Assembly (NCBI RefSeq): GCF_902686445.1 | Contig: NC_062219.1 | Location: 146,612,057-146,676,056, forward strand | Direction of reading: 5' to 3' | Length of the DNA: 64,000 bases | From: Sciurus carolinensis | Taxonomy: Eukaryota; Chordata; Mammalia; Rodentia; Sciuridae | In this document: positions 20,648 through 32,165 of the stretch, one piece after another | Layout: every line of letters begins with the position of its first letter | Numbering within the stretch: position 1 is the first letter of the stretch | Notes under the pieces: model-generated | What the model was told of the DNA's origin: nothing | What the model saw: the letters and a program-made list of their open reading frames with translations, nothing else | The model's database searches: none | Position numbers and translations under genes: made by a program

Positions 20648-23600
20648 CATGGGAGTAGTGAGTACCCCCACCATAACTTAAGGACCCAAGGGCCTAAAAG
20701 TCTCTCCTGCAAGGATGCAGGATTGGAGAAGGGCAGCGCAGTTTCTGAGAGTGCCACACTCACAAATAATGACAGATAAAAATACGCAAATAATACCGAG
20801 AACACAGGATCAAGGACTAAGTGAAAAAGGAAACCACACCCCATGCTACTAAAGGGGACAACAAATATGATAGCCCTGCCCCCCAAGTAGTAAGTAGGAG
20901 TGTTGAAAACTGGAATGAGGGAGGCCAAAGGTTGGGAGGGAGAGAGAAAGCAGAGAAAGCTTTGCCGTAGCAGGTGCTCAGTGAACGTATCCTGGAATGA
21001 CAGCCCAGTCACTTGGCCGTTCTATTATCTATTAGCAATGATCGCAAAGCAATGCACACAATGAATTTGGGCACAGCTGTTTTTCTAGGGTTAATTTGCT
21101 AAAATGAACACACGCTGCTGTGGTCTAGTAAGTCAACAAATAGGAGTGGCACACAAGGCCTGTGTCAGCGTGTGGCGTGCTCCTGGGCCAGGCTCTCTGC
21201 CGCAAATAGCTGAAGACTCACTGTGGGGCGCCATTCAGGGTCTGGCTACTGGAATCACTGAAGTTAAGAGGTGACCGTGACACACGCCACATCTAGAGTT
21301 TGTGTCTGGGACTTGGTGACCAGGAAGAGGCTGACCTCCTACCAGACAGGTTTATTCTGTTTACTTCTCTCCAAACTGAAGTTTCAGGACAAACCGGAAG
21401 ACGAGTGTTTACAAACTACTATTATCCTGTGTTTTTGCGAAACTTATTTTTCTGAGCCCAAGACATTCTTCCCAAGCATGTTTTTCCTCTTCAACTTCCT
21501 TTTTCTTTTTTAAGTGTTCTGTAGGAAATCTAATCCATATGCTCTTTCCATTACTCATCAAATCGATGCCCAGTTAATGGGAGTTAATGACCAAATACCT
21601 TTCCATTAAAAACAGGAAATTGTATGTTTTTTCACCGTAAACAAATTAAAACTCAAGGATGTTTGAATTTTGTTTGTAACTTGTCCCAAAGATTCAAATG
21701 AGATCTACACTAAATAAGCACCTCCAAGCCTTGTTTTCCATTTCATGCTTTGCTTTCAGAGCTTCTCGCCGTGGACAAGCTGCCTGCCACTGAGAATCAA
21801 GGGGAAAAGATAATACTGACAGCACAAGAAAATGAGTCAACTCAATTGTCCTGTCCATTAACTCTTAAGATCCTAGAGAGCAATTTGAGGATTAGCTGTC
21901 CACACCAGTCATGAGACCCAGTTGGAATCTTTACCACCACCTAGAGGTCATTAAACTGTACTGCAAAAACAAGAAAAAACGTTATTTAAGTATCTGTAAA
22001 TTCCCAGGCATTTTACGGTTTTTCCATTACCACTCCGAACTGACATAATATTGGATCCTTGGGAAAATAAATGGTCCTCGGAAAAGGGGTACTTTCCAAC
22101 CTCCCAGAATTTATTCTAGTCAAGAAATGGAGAAGACCAGCTCGATAAAACTGATTATTCAAAGACTATCCCTAACTCGAGCTAAAAAGGTCACATCCTG
22201 TATAGCAGCTACTTTTGAAAGATGTATATTCAACACCTGCCCCAGAGAAGCAGCTAACAATACCACCATCTTTCTTCCCACGGGGAAGTCAGAGGATGCA
22301 AATTTAATATCTCCCATGATTTTATTCCCTTGGGGAATTTTTTTTTTTTTTTTAGTATTTAGAAATAGATCAAAGACTTTCTGTTTGAAACATTGAAGTT
22401 GAGGAAAAATAACAGTCTCTTTTCCATCCATTGCTGTTGTAAAAGACATCTAAGATTAAGAATTTGCCTCTCATCCAAGGTCTCAGTCAATTTTGTATCT
22501 GCAAGTCTAAGGAGCTTGACTGAGTTGCTCGGAACTCTTAAGACCACCACGGGTCTCCACTGGGTCTGGGTGGTCTTCTGCTCTTTGGCTCTCAGGCAAA
22601 AAGGTTGGAAACCAAGTCTTTCCCCCCACCAATCAAATGGGTCGTCTAGGGGAGGTTTTGAGATTGACTCCTTTCTGCATCAGATTTTAGAACCTGTGAC
22701 CAATGAAGGGACAGTTATTTGTCTAGTCTTCAGAGAATCTCACAGTTACTTAATAAAGGATCATCACAGATCCAAACCATCACAGTGCCATCCAATGGTC
22801 TGGCCTCCTAATGGGAAGCAGCCTGCAGGGATTGTGGGTATGAGCCTGTATGTTACTGCCCAGAGGGAGGAAGGGAAGGCTCACAGATAGCCTGTGTCCT
22901 CAGAATTCTGGGTGTGAGATAATGAGATAATTGTGTAGCGTCTAATGTCGAGAACCGCTCTTCTTCCCAGTTGAATTCACTTGAATTCAAACTGCCCACA
23001 GATGGCTTTCATTGTGTGTAACTAGAAAGCACCAGGATTGCCCACTCTTTGTGTCTGGGAATGTGGTGGCATACCCAATAATTGTCAGTGGTTAAAAGCT
23101 CTCTCCTTTTATAGGAATGCCAGAGGCATGCTTGACTCCAGAGATCTCAGAACATTTCACGTTTCCATGAAAGAGAAGTTGCCTTATGCCCAACTTGCTA
23201 CTTTGAAACTCAAGGATAATAAAGTTCACCGAGACACTCTGCTAGTAATTAACTGCCTGGGGCCCAGGGCACCCAGATGGGATCTCCCACCCTTCTTTGA
23301 TTTGCAAGGAAACCACTTAGCCTCCTTAGATAAAAGCAACCAGAGTGGCCCATGGAAAGAATTAGTGAGTTTCAGAAACAAGATCAGAGAGCGGAGGACA
23401 AGATGGAGGCATCTCTTTGAAATTAATCAAATGAAAATGGTAAGGAGAACACACTGGGGGAGGTGTGGACAAGTCATGCGTGTGTGACAACCCCTTTTCA
23501 GTGACGCCCAGGAAAACAGGAAGAAAGACAGCGTCGCATGGGTATGGAGCAGTGCCCGGTGTGTTTCCATTGGATGAGAATTGCATTTCTGAGCTGGAAT

Positions 23601-24027
23601 CAGCTGAGGCGAGTGCCCTGCAGCACCGTGGTGATTCGAAGCCTAGATTAGGGCACGCACAGGAAGTCAGTTCCAGGCAAACGCTGATGCTCAGACACGT
23701 CCGGATAAGCCCAGATGAGCCCTGAAAGTCTTATGCTAGACCAAGGGTGGAACCAAGGCGGTTTGGCCCAAGGGGAAATTTTGCTACCTACAGGGGTGAG
23801 TCTGAAAGGGGAGGGGAAAGTCACTGTCCTGGTGCCAGTTCCAAGATACCTGCCCTGACTAGAGGAATCCCTCCTTGCTTAAAGAGCTGTCCAGACGGTG
23901 TGTTTTTCATTAAGAAAGCTACAACTCAGAATCTACTTAAATTACACTCTCAAAGTGGGGCCCCAGGACAGAGTTCCAGAGACTTAGGTCTAGCAAAGAG
24001 GCTCCTAGCAGATGCTTAGGGGATTTG
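20648..24027. other. Long unique block, no gene supported
   Basis: Over 3 kb with no recognised interspersed repeat, only a T18 run at 22339-22356. Frames of 165 codons (22393-22890) and 149 codons (23038-23487) are open on the plus strand. They have mixed composition and no recognisable domain, and I cannot exclude chance. AT-rich parts near 21030-21120 and 21540-21720 could be conserved non-coding. Confidence 0.5.
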
Positions 24028-24122
24028 ATTCTTTTTCTTCTTTTTCTTCTTCTTCCTCCTCCTCTTCTTTTCCTTTCTTCCCCTTCCCCTTCCTTCTCCT
24101 CCTCCTCTTCCTCCTCCTTTCT
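24028..24122. repeat. CTT/CCT polypyrimidine tract
   Basis: About 95 bases of (TTC)n, (TCC)n and CCCCTT units with almost no purine. Confidence 0.92.
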
Positions 24123-24720
24123 GAGGTTTGGGACTAGGAAGAAGCATAAGTAATCTTTTCAAAGTACACAGGACTTTATGACATGAGGCCCTGCATTTCT
24201 CTAGGGTTTTGAACAGAGTTTGGTCTTCCAAGACGTTGGCAACTTGTGGTCAGGATAATTGTGGCTGATTGCAGCCGCTCCTGGGAACAGCAGGAACAGC
24301 ACAATGCATGGGATTCGTGGTCTCTGTGGTCCCCATGGTCCAGCTGATGCAAGGAGTTTTGTTTTCCGCCCTGTATTCTCGTGGAACTTTAAGCTGCACC
24401 TGTCCCCAGACATACCTTTAAAACATGCAGTCAGAATATCACTTTTACATGCAGAAACAAGGCCATTCATTGTGAAGTGAGAGTCCGGGGCATCCAGGGT
24501 GTCATTTCACTGGGGACACTGCCTCCTAACTCTTGTCCTGTGGAGGTCACCACTGAATGAAGCTTTTCCCCCATCCAGCTCTATACAGAATGGATTCCCT
24601 GCCCGTTCGCCCATTCTTCACATTTAATAGTCCTTTCTGAAAGATCAGCCTCCCCTTCCCCTCCCCCTCACAGAAACTGAAAAGTTCTGAATTCTTTCAA
24701 CTGGAAAAAAATTCTAAGAA
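24123..24720. other. Unique sequence, no gene seen
   Basis: Frames of 73-89 codons on opposite strands overlap at 24201-24480. Nothing is recognised. Confidence 0.4.
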
Positions 24721-24860
24721 AGAACAAGTCTTTTTTGCAGGGGGTGGGGGATACAGTTACCAGGGATTGAACTCAGGAACTCTCGATCCTCCTACCCCAG
24801 CCTCTCTAGCTGCTGGGATTATAGGCATGCACCACTGTGCCCGGTTAAGAACAAATCTTT
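24721..24860 (-). mobile_element. Truncated B1-dID SINE with target-site duplications
   Basis: Plus-strand text: 'accagggattgaactcagga', then directly 'actctcgatcctcctacccc', 'gctgctgggattataggcat', 'gcaccactgtgcccgg'. The part joining ID and B1 halves is deleted. Flanks AGAACAAGTCTTT (24721-24733) and AGAACAAATCTTT (24848-24860) differ at one base, so the element was already shortened when inserted or lost its middle afterwards. Confidence 0.88.
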
Positions 24861-25336
24861 GATTCAGAAATAAGTGCTCTCAATTTGGAGGCTGTCCTAT
24901 CTTCCCCTAGCCAGAAGTCCATCCGCTTGGCCAACAGCAGTGACCGACTAGCCCATCTTATGGTAGAAACTTCCCAGCAGGTACCAAGCCCTGTGGAGTC
25001 CACATGGGACCACACTGTCCAGCTTCCCAGGCTTTTGCTGCTTTATGAAAATTAAACATAGATTTGAGTGAAGTTGAAATGCATTGAATTGAAATGTTTT
25101 GAATGATGGCTGATTCCCATGTGGGTAATAGACATTTTTTATTTATTCATGCAACCAAATCCTTCCATCATGAAGTTCATGGAAAACAAATGTCTCTCAG
25201 AAAAGATGCCAAGGGTTGGAGAAGGCATTTGGAAATCCAAATAATATGGAGCCCACAGTTTCCAACTAAGCATGATAAAGTCAACCTTATAATGGTAGCA
25301 GAGAGGGGGCTGCATTAGGGTCAGTGAAACATTACA
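24861..25336. other. Unique sequence, no gene seen
   Basis: Non-repetitive. One 71-codon frame without a recognisable domain. Confidence 0.4.
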
Positions 25337-25650
25337 ATTGTCCCTCTTTACCCACCAGAGACCCTTTCAACACATGCCTGAAGCCATGGTTAGTGCCAAA
25401 CGCTTTATATACTAAGTTGATTCTCACATATAGATACCTATGAAGTTTAATTTATAAATTAGGTACAGTAAGAGATTAAAAACAATCACCTACCATAAAA
25501 TAAAACAATTACAACCATATAATGCAATTAAAGTTGCTTTAAAAGTATGAGTTGTTTATATCTCGAATTTTCCACATAATATTTCTGGACTGAGGTTGAC
25601 TGTAGATAACTGAAACCTCAGAAAAATGAAACTGCACACAGAGGGGGCCT
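25337..25650. mobile_element. Tigger-type DNA transposon-derived MITE
   Basis: Begins 'caattgtccctctttaccca' and ends 'gatagcctg'-like words 'gactgtagataactgaaacc', 'tcagaaaaatgaaactgcac'. In between: 'gcctgaagccatggttagtg', 'tatgaagtttaatttataaa', 'ttaggtacagtaagagatta'. These are known words of a TcMar-Tigger-related MER family. It is AT-rich and diverged. Confidence 0.65.
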
Positions 25651-26689
25651 AAAACATGACAACTTGAAAAATTTTCAATTTTGTTGACGGAGGCTTACAT
25701 TTCTGTGCAACTAAAGGATTTCACAAGAGGATCACATCAAAGGGATCTCGGCAAAATGTCTAAAAATAAGGGCGCTTTTGAAAGCAAAGCATGTATCACA
25801 GAGAAGACTGCTCACTTGGCTTCGAGTGGAACCCTTTCCAAAACACAGACCCTCCGAGTTCATGAAACACAAGCTCACGACCCAGCAGTGTGGGGACTTT
25901 GAGCAGATTTCGCTGCTCAGACCAGAACATCAACTTGGGAGAAACAGGTTCCAGGCCCAGCTCCAAGCTTCTCAGGGAGGCCACTGGTGCCCCAGGTCTA
26001 GGTGGGAAATGGTGCATGGTCAGGGTACGGTCCACCTCCCTGCTGAGGAATGCACTACCCCTCTGGTCTCAACACCCCAGCTTGATTTGGGGTCTTCAGC
26101 AACATTTACTGGACCCAGTTGAGACCAAATGCCCTCCTTTTCCCTGGCAAAGTAATGTGTGGATCTGCGCTATTTATGTAGCATGGAGAAGATGGAAGGA
26201 TGTCCCTTCATGATCTTAGACTATCTGGGAACTCAATAACAGAGACAAACGAAGCTCAAAGGCCTTGGGTATTTAGTCTTGGGGTCTGGTAATCACGTAG
26301 GCTCTGGGTAAGCCGTGAACACAGTTAATTACATGGCCTGCCACAGAAACCACTCAGACTCTATGAATAAACTCAGCAAACATCTGGAATTGAATGAATG
26401 AATGAAAGATGGACTGCATTTGGACAAAATTGGTTGACATTATAAACCCTCAGTGGGTGTTTCAGGGGCTGTGTAAGTCTATTCTCTTTACGTTCCACAG
26501 ATAGCAAATTTAACTAAATTTATCTTACACTAGGACACCAGTAAAATGAGCCCTGAACAGGAACACCAGGTCTAGGGCCATCTCAAAGTGAAAAATGAGC
26601 CTCTGTTAAATGTAGGTCACAGTTCAGGGACACAATCAGCTCTCCTGAGAAACAGGGCTGGTTTCCTGATCAGGCTCCTGGGGTGGAGA
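25651..26689. other. Unique sequence, no gene seen
   Basis: Frames of 73-114 codons at 25681-26213 overlap on both strands. A short (TGAA)n stretch lies at 26390-26406. No element or domain is recognised. Confidence 0.4.
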
Positions 26690-26975
26690 AAGAAGCTGTG
26701 TTCCCTCTGCTCAGCCCAACAGATCTGCACTGCTTTCTCTAAAAATGCTGGGACCCTTCTCATCTTGATTTCTCCTCTCCTATGATCCCAAACACATGAA
26801 ATGCACTCACATACAACCTCTCCTACAGTTCCTCTGCTCTCGAATCCCACCTCCACCAATCCTTCCAGCCTGAAGTAACTTCTTCTTAGCCTTCATAGCT
26901 CAGGGAGATTAGATATTTCCCAGAAGTGTTGGATTGTAAGCTCCTGGAGAAAAAGGTACCAATTTAAATAATACT
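26690..26975 (+). mobile_element. Possible L2 LINE fragment
   Basis: Pyrimidine-rich text ends in 'ttggattgtaagctcctgga' and 'gaaaaaggtacc', which resembles the 'gaatgtaagctccatgaggg' word of L2 3' regions. The rest is too diverged for a firm call. Confidence 0.4.
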
Positions 26976-27120
26976 AATACATACTTGTGCATATATACAT
27001 GTCTGCACACACAGAATATATGCTGTTTATGTCTATATGTATGTGCACAAGTGTGCTCATTAGTATTAGTTATAAACATATATATTACATATGTATAGAT
27101 ATATATATATGTATATATGC
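26976..27120. repeat. TA/TG-rich imperfect microsatellite
   Basis: Alternating 'catatatacatg', 'tatatgtatgtgc' and 'agatatatatatatgtatat' units. Low complexity. Confidence 0.8.
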
Positions 27121-27125
27121 AATAG

Positions 27126-27450
27126 AGACGATCCTCAACTTATCATGGGGTTATGTCCTAATAAAGTCATCATCAGTTGAAAGTATTGCATGTCAAAACT
27201 GCATTAACTGTTCCTAACTACCAAGCATCCTAGCTTAGCAACACAGTACACGGTTGAGTGTTGGTGATTGTTTCCCTGAATGAATGGGAGTTGCAGCTGG
27301 CTGCCTCTGCCCAGTGTTACCAGGGAGGATCGGACCCCATATTGCTAGCCCAGAAGAGATTCAAATTCAGAATTTGAAATGTCATTTCTACTAAATGCAG
27401 ACCACCTTCACAGCATGGCAAGTTCTAAAAATGATAAGTTAGGGTATGTA
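27126..27450 (+). mobile_element. Tigger-type MITE, full length
   Basis: Starts 'gacgatcctcaacttatcat', 'ggggttatgtcctaataaag' and ends 'aaatgataagttagggt', giving short inverted ends around 'acttatca'. Internal words 'gggagttgcagctggctgcc' and 'tttctactaaatgcagacc' match a known MER element of this class. Its 5' words recur in the copy at 33650-33962. Confidence 0.75.
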
Positions 27451-27515
27451 TGTGTGTATGTTTACACACACATATATACATATATGTACATATAGACACA
27501 CACATGCATACATAT
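27451..27515. repeat. TG/CA/TA microsatellite
   Basis: 'gtatgtgtgtatgtttacac' followed by (CA)n, (TA)n and 'catacatatgtatgtg'. Confidence 0.85.
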
Positions 27516-28354
27516 GTATGTGATTCAGTGTATATGTTCCAGTTATTATTATTATGTATTATATAGCTACTCAAATCTCTCTTGGCAGTTACAGTCTTGG
27601 GAATTAACAAATGTCAACAGGTGTCATTGGATACTAGTCCCACCCACTAAGCGCCAATCCCTCTGTGGAAGGGCCTGTTCAGCTTTCCTCTAGGAACCTC
27701 ATTTCTTGGTACCTACTCACATAATCAAGATGTCGGCAGGGGCTCCCTGTCCTCAGAGATGGGACACACTTGGCCTCACTCTAATTCTCTCTTCTGGGAT
27801 AAGCCTCCCTCCACACTCCAGTTCTACAAACTCCTGCATGACCTCATTTCCTCCTGCCCCTCTTGGCCCCCAGCTTCCAGCTGCCTGCATCTTGCACTAC
27901 TTCAAAGGACCGGCCAAGCTGCCTCTTGGCTGGTTTCATCAGGAAGTTCCACTACCGCGAGCACCTCCTGACCACTCCGCAGACTAGTCACCTGGCAACA
28001 TTCACAGGGCATTCCGGCAGGTTCTGGCTCATCTTCCCACTCCCCTCACCGTTCTAGAATTATAAAGCAGTCCCACCTCCTTGCCTCCTATGGCAACTAT
28101 GCCCATAGTAGTCCCCTTGGGGTGCTCACGTTCTGCTCAAATGGCTTTTTACAGTTTTCCTTACAGTACCCGGCCAAGAGTTCTGAAGCTTGCTTCCCTC
28201 CGTTCATTGCCTGACCGTCTTCCACTGGACTGACCAAGGCCTAAGGAACGTGCTCGGGTCTCTCTGGCCTACTATGCTCCTAGAGTCAGGCTTCAACCAG
28301 TATTGCTGTCTTCAGCTTCTCTCCTTCAGTCTTCCTGGTTTCCAGTCAGCTCCT
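27516..28354. other. Mostly unique, perhaps old L2 in part
   Basis: A C/T-rich stretch at about 27770-28110 has words loosely like L2 ('ggcccccagcttccagctgc', 'cacctcctgaccactccg') but is too diverged to assign. Frames of 64-93 codons in three plus phases overlap here, arguing against coding. Confidence 0.35.
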
Positions 28355-28480
28355 AGTTCTAGTTCCATTCTTTATTCATTCTTTCATCCAAAATACATCT
28401 ATTGAAGGCTGCCTTATGTTGTCTACTTATCTTACAAAAACAAGACAGGCCTTCCTGTCTCCAAGGAACTGTTAAAACTG
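28355..28480 (-). mobile_element. L2 LINE 3' fragment
   Basis: Reads 'tattcattctttcatccaaa', 'atacatctattgaaggctgc', and later 'ggccttcctgtctccaagga', which follows the reversed L2 3' terminus. Confidence 0.55.
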
Positions 28481-29119
28481 TGCCTGACCTGCTTATTTTC
28501 TGAGCTGGTCCAAGGGAAATAGTTGTAGGTGTGGCATCTCCTGCTAAGAGGTAGGCAGCTCTCTGCCCTTTCCAACAACCTGAGGCTCAGAGATTAAACT
28601 CCAGATCCCTATATGTTTTTAGTAGAATCTTGACCAAACCTGGTTCCAGTTCCCTGGTTCAGCAAAAGGAATTAGTAATAAAATGAAGCTTAACCAGAAC
28701 TTAATATTAGACCTAAGGCAGTAGCTGAAATCCAAAATAACTAATAAAAGAAAAAGAAGAGCTAATTTATTCAAGCTCTTTGGAACAGATCAAGATACCC
28801 GAAAATAACTTTCCTTTTTTAACCTTTGAAAATCTTCCTATTAAGACTAAAATTTTCTCTTTCCTTGAATATAAATCTTTCCTTTAAATATCCACGAAAT
28901 GTTTGAGCAACATCCAGGGTTAACACACTGTGTACCTCCATTAATTATCAAAGAAGGATCCAAATATTTTGAAATGCTTGCGATACTTTTAAGCTGCCAT
29001 ATCAAGATCAAACTTGAGTTCTGACTTATTGAATTGTAGAAAGAGAGCTGTATTCAGAATTGAGTGGCTTTTTCTGGCATTGTAATGGGAAGGGAATTAA
29101 GTTATGTCCTTCCAATTAA
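28481..29119. other. Unique AT-rich sequence, no gene seen
   Basis: Non-repetitive and AT-rich. No frame of note and no recognised element. Confidence 0.4.
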
Positions 29120-29290
29120 TAATAATTAATAGTTATTAAGTGTGTATCCAGCACTGTGCGAGGTACTTCCTATGCCATCTCATTTATCCTGGGGGAACTC
29201 TCCTAAGAGTAGATACTGTTGTATCCTTGTCCCAGCTTTAGACATAAGGAGACTGAGGCGAAGAGTCAATCAGACCTGGGACCCGAAGCT
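29120..29290 (-). mobile_element. MIR SINE
   Basis: Reads 'gttattaagtgtgtatccag', 'cactgtgcgaggtacttcct', 'atgccatctcatttatcctg', 'acataaggagactgaggcga'. This is reversed MIR order. Confidence 0.8.
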
Positions 29291-30224
29291 CATTCTCTTC
29301 TATGGTGGTTCATTTGGACAGAGGATTTATCTCCTTAGAGAGTTAACTTCTGAGATAATGAATACCATCCTCCCCAGCACTCAACTGCAGAATCCCTAAG
29401 ACGCTTTGTCTACAAATTATTAACCTCTAACCCATAATTTCCCAGGCTGTTTTGTTTGTTGGAGGATTATAGTCAGGACATTCATTTGTGGGAGGAAAAT
29501 ATGTGACAGGAACTAATCCAAAGGGCAAAGAACTGTGCCAGCGCTGTTTGTGGTCCTTTTTAATGTGATCTTATCACATCTTATGCTAAACAGCCTCGCT
29601 CACACAGCAGCTGACGGAATCTGTCACTTCACAGTTCAAAGAGATTCTGGAAGTCCTCTAGACCAGAGTGTCTCAAAAACTGATCGGTACACAGGAGCCA
29701 CCAGAATCACGTGGATAGTGTTTCAAAGAATACTGGGCCTTCCCCAGGCTTGCAGCAAACGCCTCAAGGCAAGGAACTGGCAACACAAGTTTTAAAGTTT
29801 CTAAGTGGATTCTCAGGCAGAACCTGGTTTTAGAACCCCTGATCCAGGTGCATCTCCAACCCAGGGGACGATTTCCCTCCAACACACCCATCACATGCAA
29901 ACAGGGGTGGTTTCACCAGGGTCACAAGTAGGAACAGATAATTTACAACCTCAGAGAAAGCTTGTTTCGTAGTTGGATAATGTTATTAGTCTGAAAGTCC
30001 TTTCTTAATTTAATTTAAAATATGTCACCTTAAAACCCATGCTCGTTGGCTCCAACTCTGCCCCAGCAGATGCATAGATGATGTCCTCCCTCAGGACAGG
30101 AGCCTTCAAATATCCAAAGACAGCAAATACATTTTCCCTTAGACCTTTCCTTCTCTTTGCTAAATTATTCTTTTAATCTTTTCTGATAGGTCATGAATTC
30201 AGTAACTTGTCTGTCATAAAGATA
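29291..30224. other. Unique sequence, no gene seen
   Basis: Non-repetitive. Opposed frames of 75-86 codons at 29535-29900 have no recognisable domain. Confidence 0.4.
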
Positions 30225-30772
30225 GTTCATAGAAGATCAAACTCAAGTTGCCAACAAATACAAAAATTGACATAGTAAGGAGTGAAAATTAAAATAGCAT
30301 GTAATATGATCTTACACTCATCAGAATGGTGAAAAGTTTAAAGAGCAGCAGTATTTCTTGTTGGTAGATATGTGGGGAGGATGATACATTCCTGGTGAAA
30401 AGATGCAGTCATATAAACATTTTGGAAAACAATATGGCCACATCAGTTTAAGTTGAATATATATACACACTTTGACTCTGCAGCTCCATCCTGAGACTCC
30501 CCCACTAGAAGTAAAAGGTTTATCTACAAGAAAATTGCCAAGTGTGGGCACAAGTGTGGAGCCATCAAAACTAATAGACTGTGCTGGCAGAGGAGGACCC
30601 TGGGATGATCAGGAGGGAAATCTCAGTGTCCTCTAAACACATGTACACCTTGTGGGGTAGCAAGCGATGTCCCTCTTGTTATATGACCATTGGAGATGCG
30701 ATGTTCACCAGAAGAATGTCAACTGCTGTGGCATTCATAGACACCTGGAACTAAAAACTACCTGCTATGTTT
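30225..30772 (+). mobile_element. L1M 3' region, first part
   Basis: Words from the end of ORF2 and beyond: 'cttacactcatcagaatggt', 'gtggggaggatgatacattc', 'cattttggaaaacaatatgg', 'gactctgcagctccatcctg'. A stretch at about 30570-30690 has no L1 match and may be a further insertion. The element resumes after the LTR. Confidence 0.7.
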
Positions 30773-31163
30773 CGAATGCTTGTCCCCTGCAAAACTCCTG
30801 TTGAGATTTAATTGCCATTCAACAGTATTAACAGGAGGAACCTTTATGAGATGATTAGGCTGTTACAGCCAAGTCTTCTCAGATGGGATCAAGCACTGAT
30901 GTAAAAGAACCAGTTAGGCCCTCTCTCGCCCTCTCAGCTCCTTTGCTTTTCTACCATGTAAAGAACAGCATCCCTCCACTCTGGAGGATGCAACTTTTAG
31001 GGCACCATCTTGGAAACGGAGACTTGGCACTTACCAGACCGCAAAGCTGTGGTCACCTTGCTCTTGGACTTCCCATCCTCCAGAACCGTGAGAAATAAAT
31101 TTCTGTTTCTTCTAAATTACTCAGTGACAGGTGTTCTGTTATGACAGCACAAAATGAACCAAG
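30773..31163 (+). mobile_element. MaLR solo LTR (MST/MLT1-like) inserted in L1
   Basis: Starts 'tgctatgtttcgaatgcttg' and ends 'acagcacaaaatgaaccaag'. It contains 'tcctgttgagatttaattgc', 'ggctgttacagccaagtctt', 'catcctccagaaccgtgaga', 'ttctaaattactcagtgaca'. The 'ccgtgagaaataaatttctg' part is the LTR polyadenylation region. Confidence 0.8.
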
Positions 31164-31425
31164 ATGCTGCCCAGATATCCAAGAAGGGAAGACTGGACAA
31201 ATAAATTGTCATATTTACTCAGTGGTATATTGTACAGAAATAAGAATGAGTGTGTTCTAACTCCAAGCAATGATATGAACGACTCTCACAAAAGAAGCCC
31301 TTGCACAAAAGAGTACAAATGCATGGTACTATTTATATACAGCCACAAACACACAAAACTCATCGAAATCAGGGAGGTAGCTATTCATGTCTGGAAAGGG
31401 GTGTCATGAAGTCTTTTAATGAGCC
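31164..31425 (+). mobile_element. L1M 3' region, second part
   Basis: Continues the L1: 'cccagatatccaagaaggga', 'tactcagtggtatattgtac', 'gaaataagaatgagtgtgtt', 'ggtactatttatatacagcc'. The 81-codon frame crossing it is an L1 remnant and not a gene. Confidence 0.7.
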
Positions 31426-31734
31426 AGTAGCATTCTACTTCTTGACCTGATAGCTGATTATGTGGGATTTCAGTGTCAACATTCATTGATCTGTATACTC
31501 CACTTAGTGCACCAAATTGCTTTTCCCAAAGTGGTCACGTGCATAGGACCATTATTGCATTGTTCTAACAGAACTATAAACAAGGCACATGCTAGTCAGG
31601 GATGATGGCATATTAATTATTGTGTACCCATATTGTAGATATTATGCAGCCACTAAAATGAATGAATTGGCACCACACCAATTTTATGTAGAATATCCCA
31701 TTTGGGGAGTATAAACAATAGCTGAAATCAACAC
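31426..31734. other. Unique sequence, no gene seen
   Basis: Non-repetitive spacer between L1 and MIR. It may include further decayed L1. Confidence 0.35.
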
Positions 31735-31890
31735 GCAGAGTGCACTGTATGTGTTAAACAATTAATTCTTATAGCAGACTTTTGATATTGGTAGGACTAT
31801 TATTCCCATTGACAGATGAGAATGCAGACATAAGAAAGATTAGTTGATTCTCTCAAAATCATGAAGCTAGTACATGGTCAAATTTCTGGG
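31735..31890 (-). mobile_element. MIR SINE
   Basis: Reads 'aattcttatagcagactttt', 'actattattcccattgacag', 'atgagaatgcagacataaga', 'tcatgaagctagtacatggt'. Reversed MIR order. Confidence 0.7.
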
Positions 31891-32059
31891 AGATAGAAAT
31901 TTATACCATTTTTGATACAAATCCATTTAGAGGATTCCTCATTGATATTGAGCCATTAATCAAAACACTTTGGAAATGGATGTTCTGTAAGGTGTGAAGC
32001 CTGCTGCTAACAGGATTACAATCCACTCAGTGATTAAGTGTCTTTTCACAAGACTATTA

Positions 32060-32165
32060 ATGGCTAATTATCTGAGCACTTGGTGGAGTGTTTACCATGA
32101 GTCAGGCACAGGTCTAAGCCCTCCACTTACCTTTCTATTAAGTAACTCTGCTGCATATGGACAGT
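32060..32165 (-). mobile_element. MIR SINE fragment
   Basis: Reads 'atctgagcacttggtggagt', 'gtttaccatgagtcaggcac', 'aggtctaagccctccactta'. This is the reversed MIR 3' end. Confidence 0.6.

Noticed and set aside
22393..23487. 165- and 149-codon plus-strand frames
   Set aside because: No recognisable domain, ordinary composition, no exon boundaries. Not enough to call a gene without conservation data.
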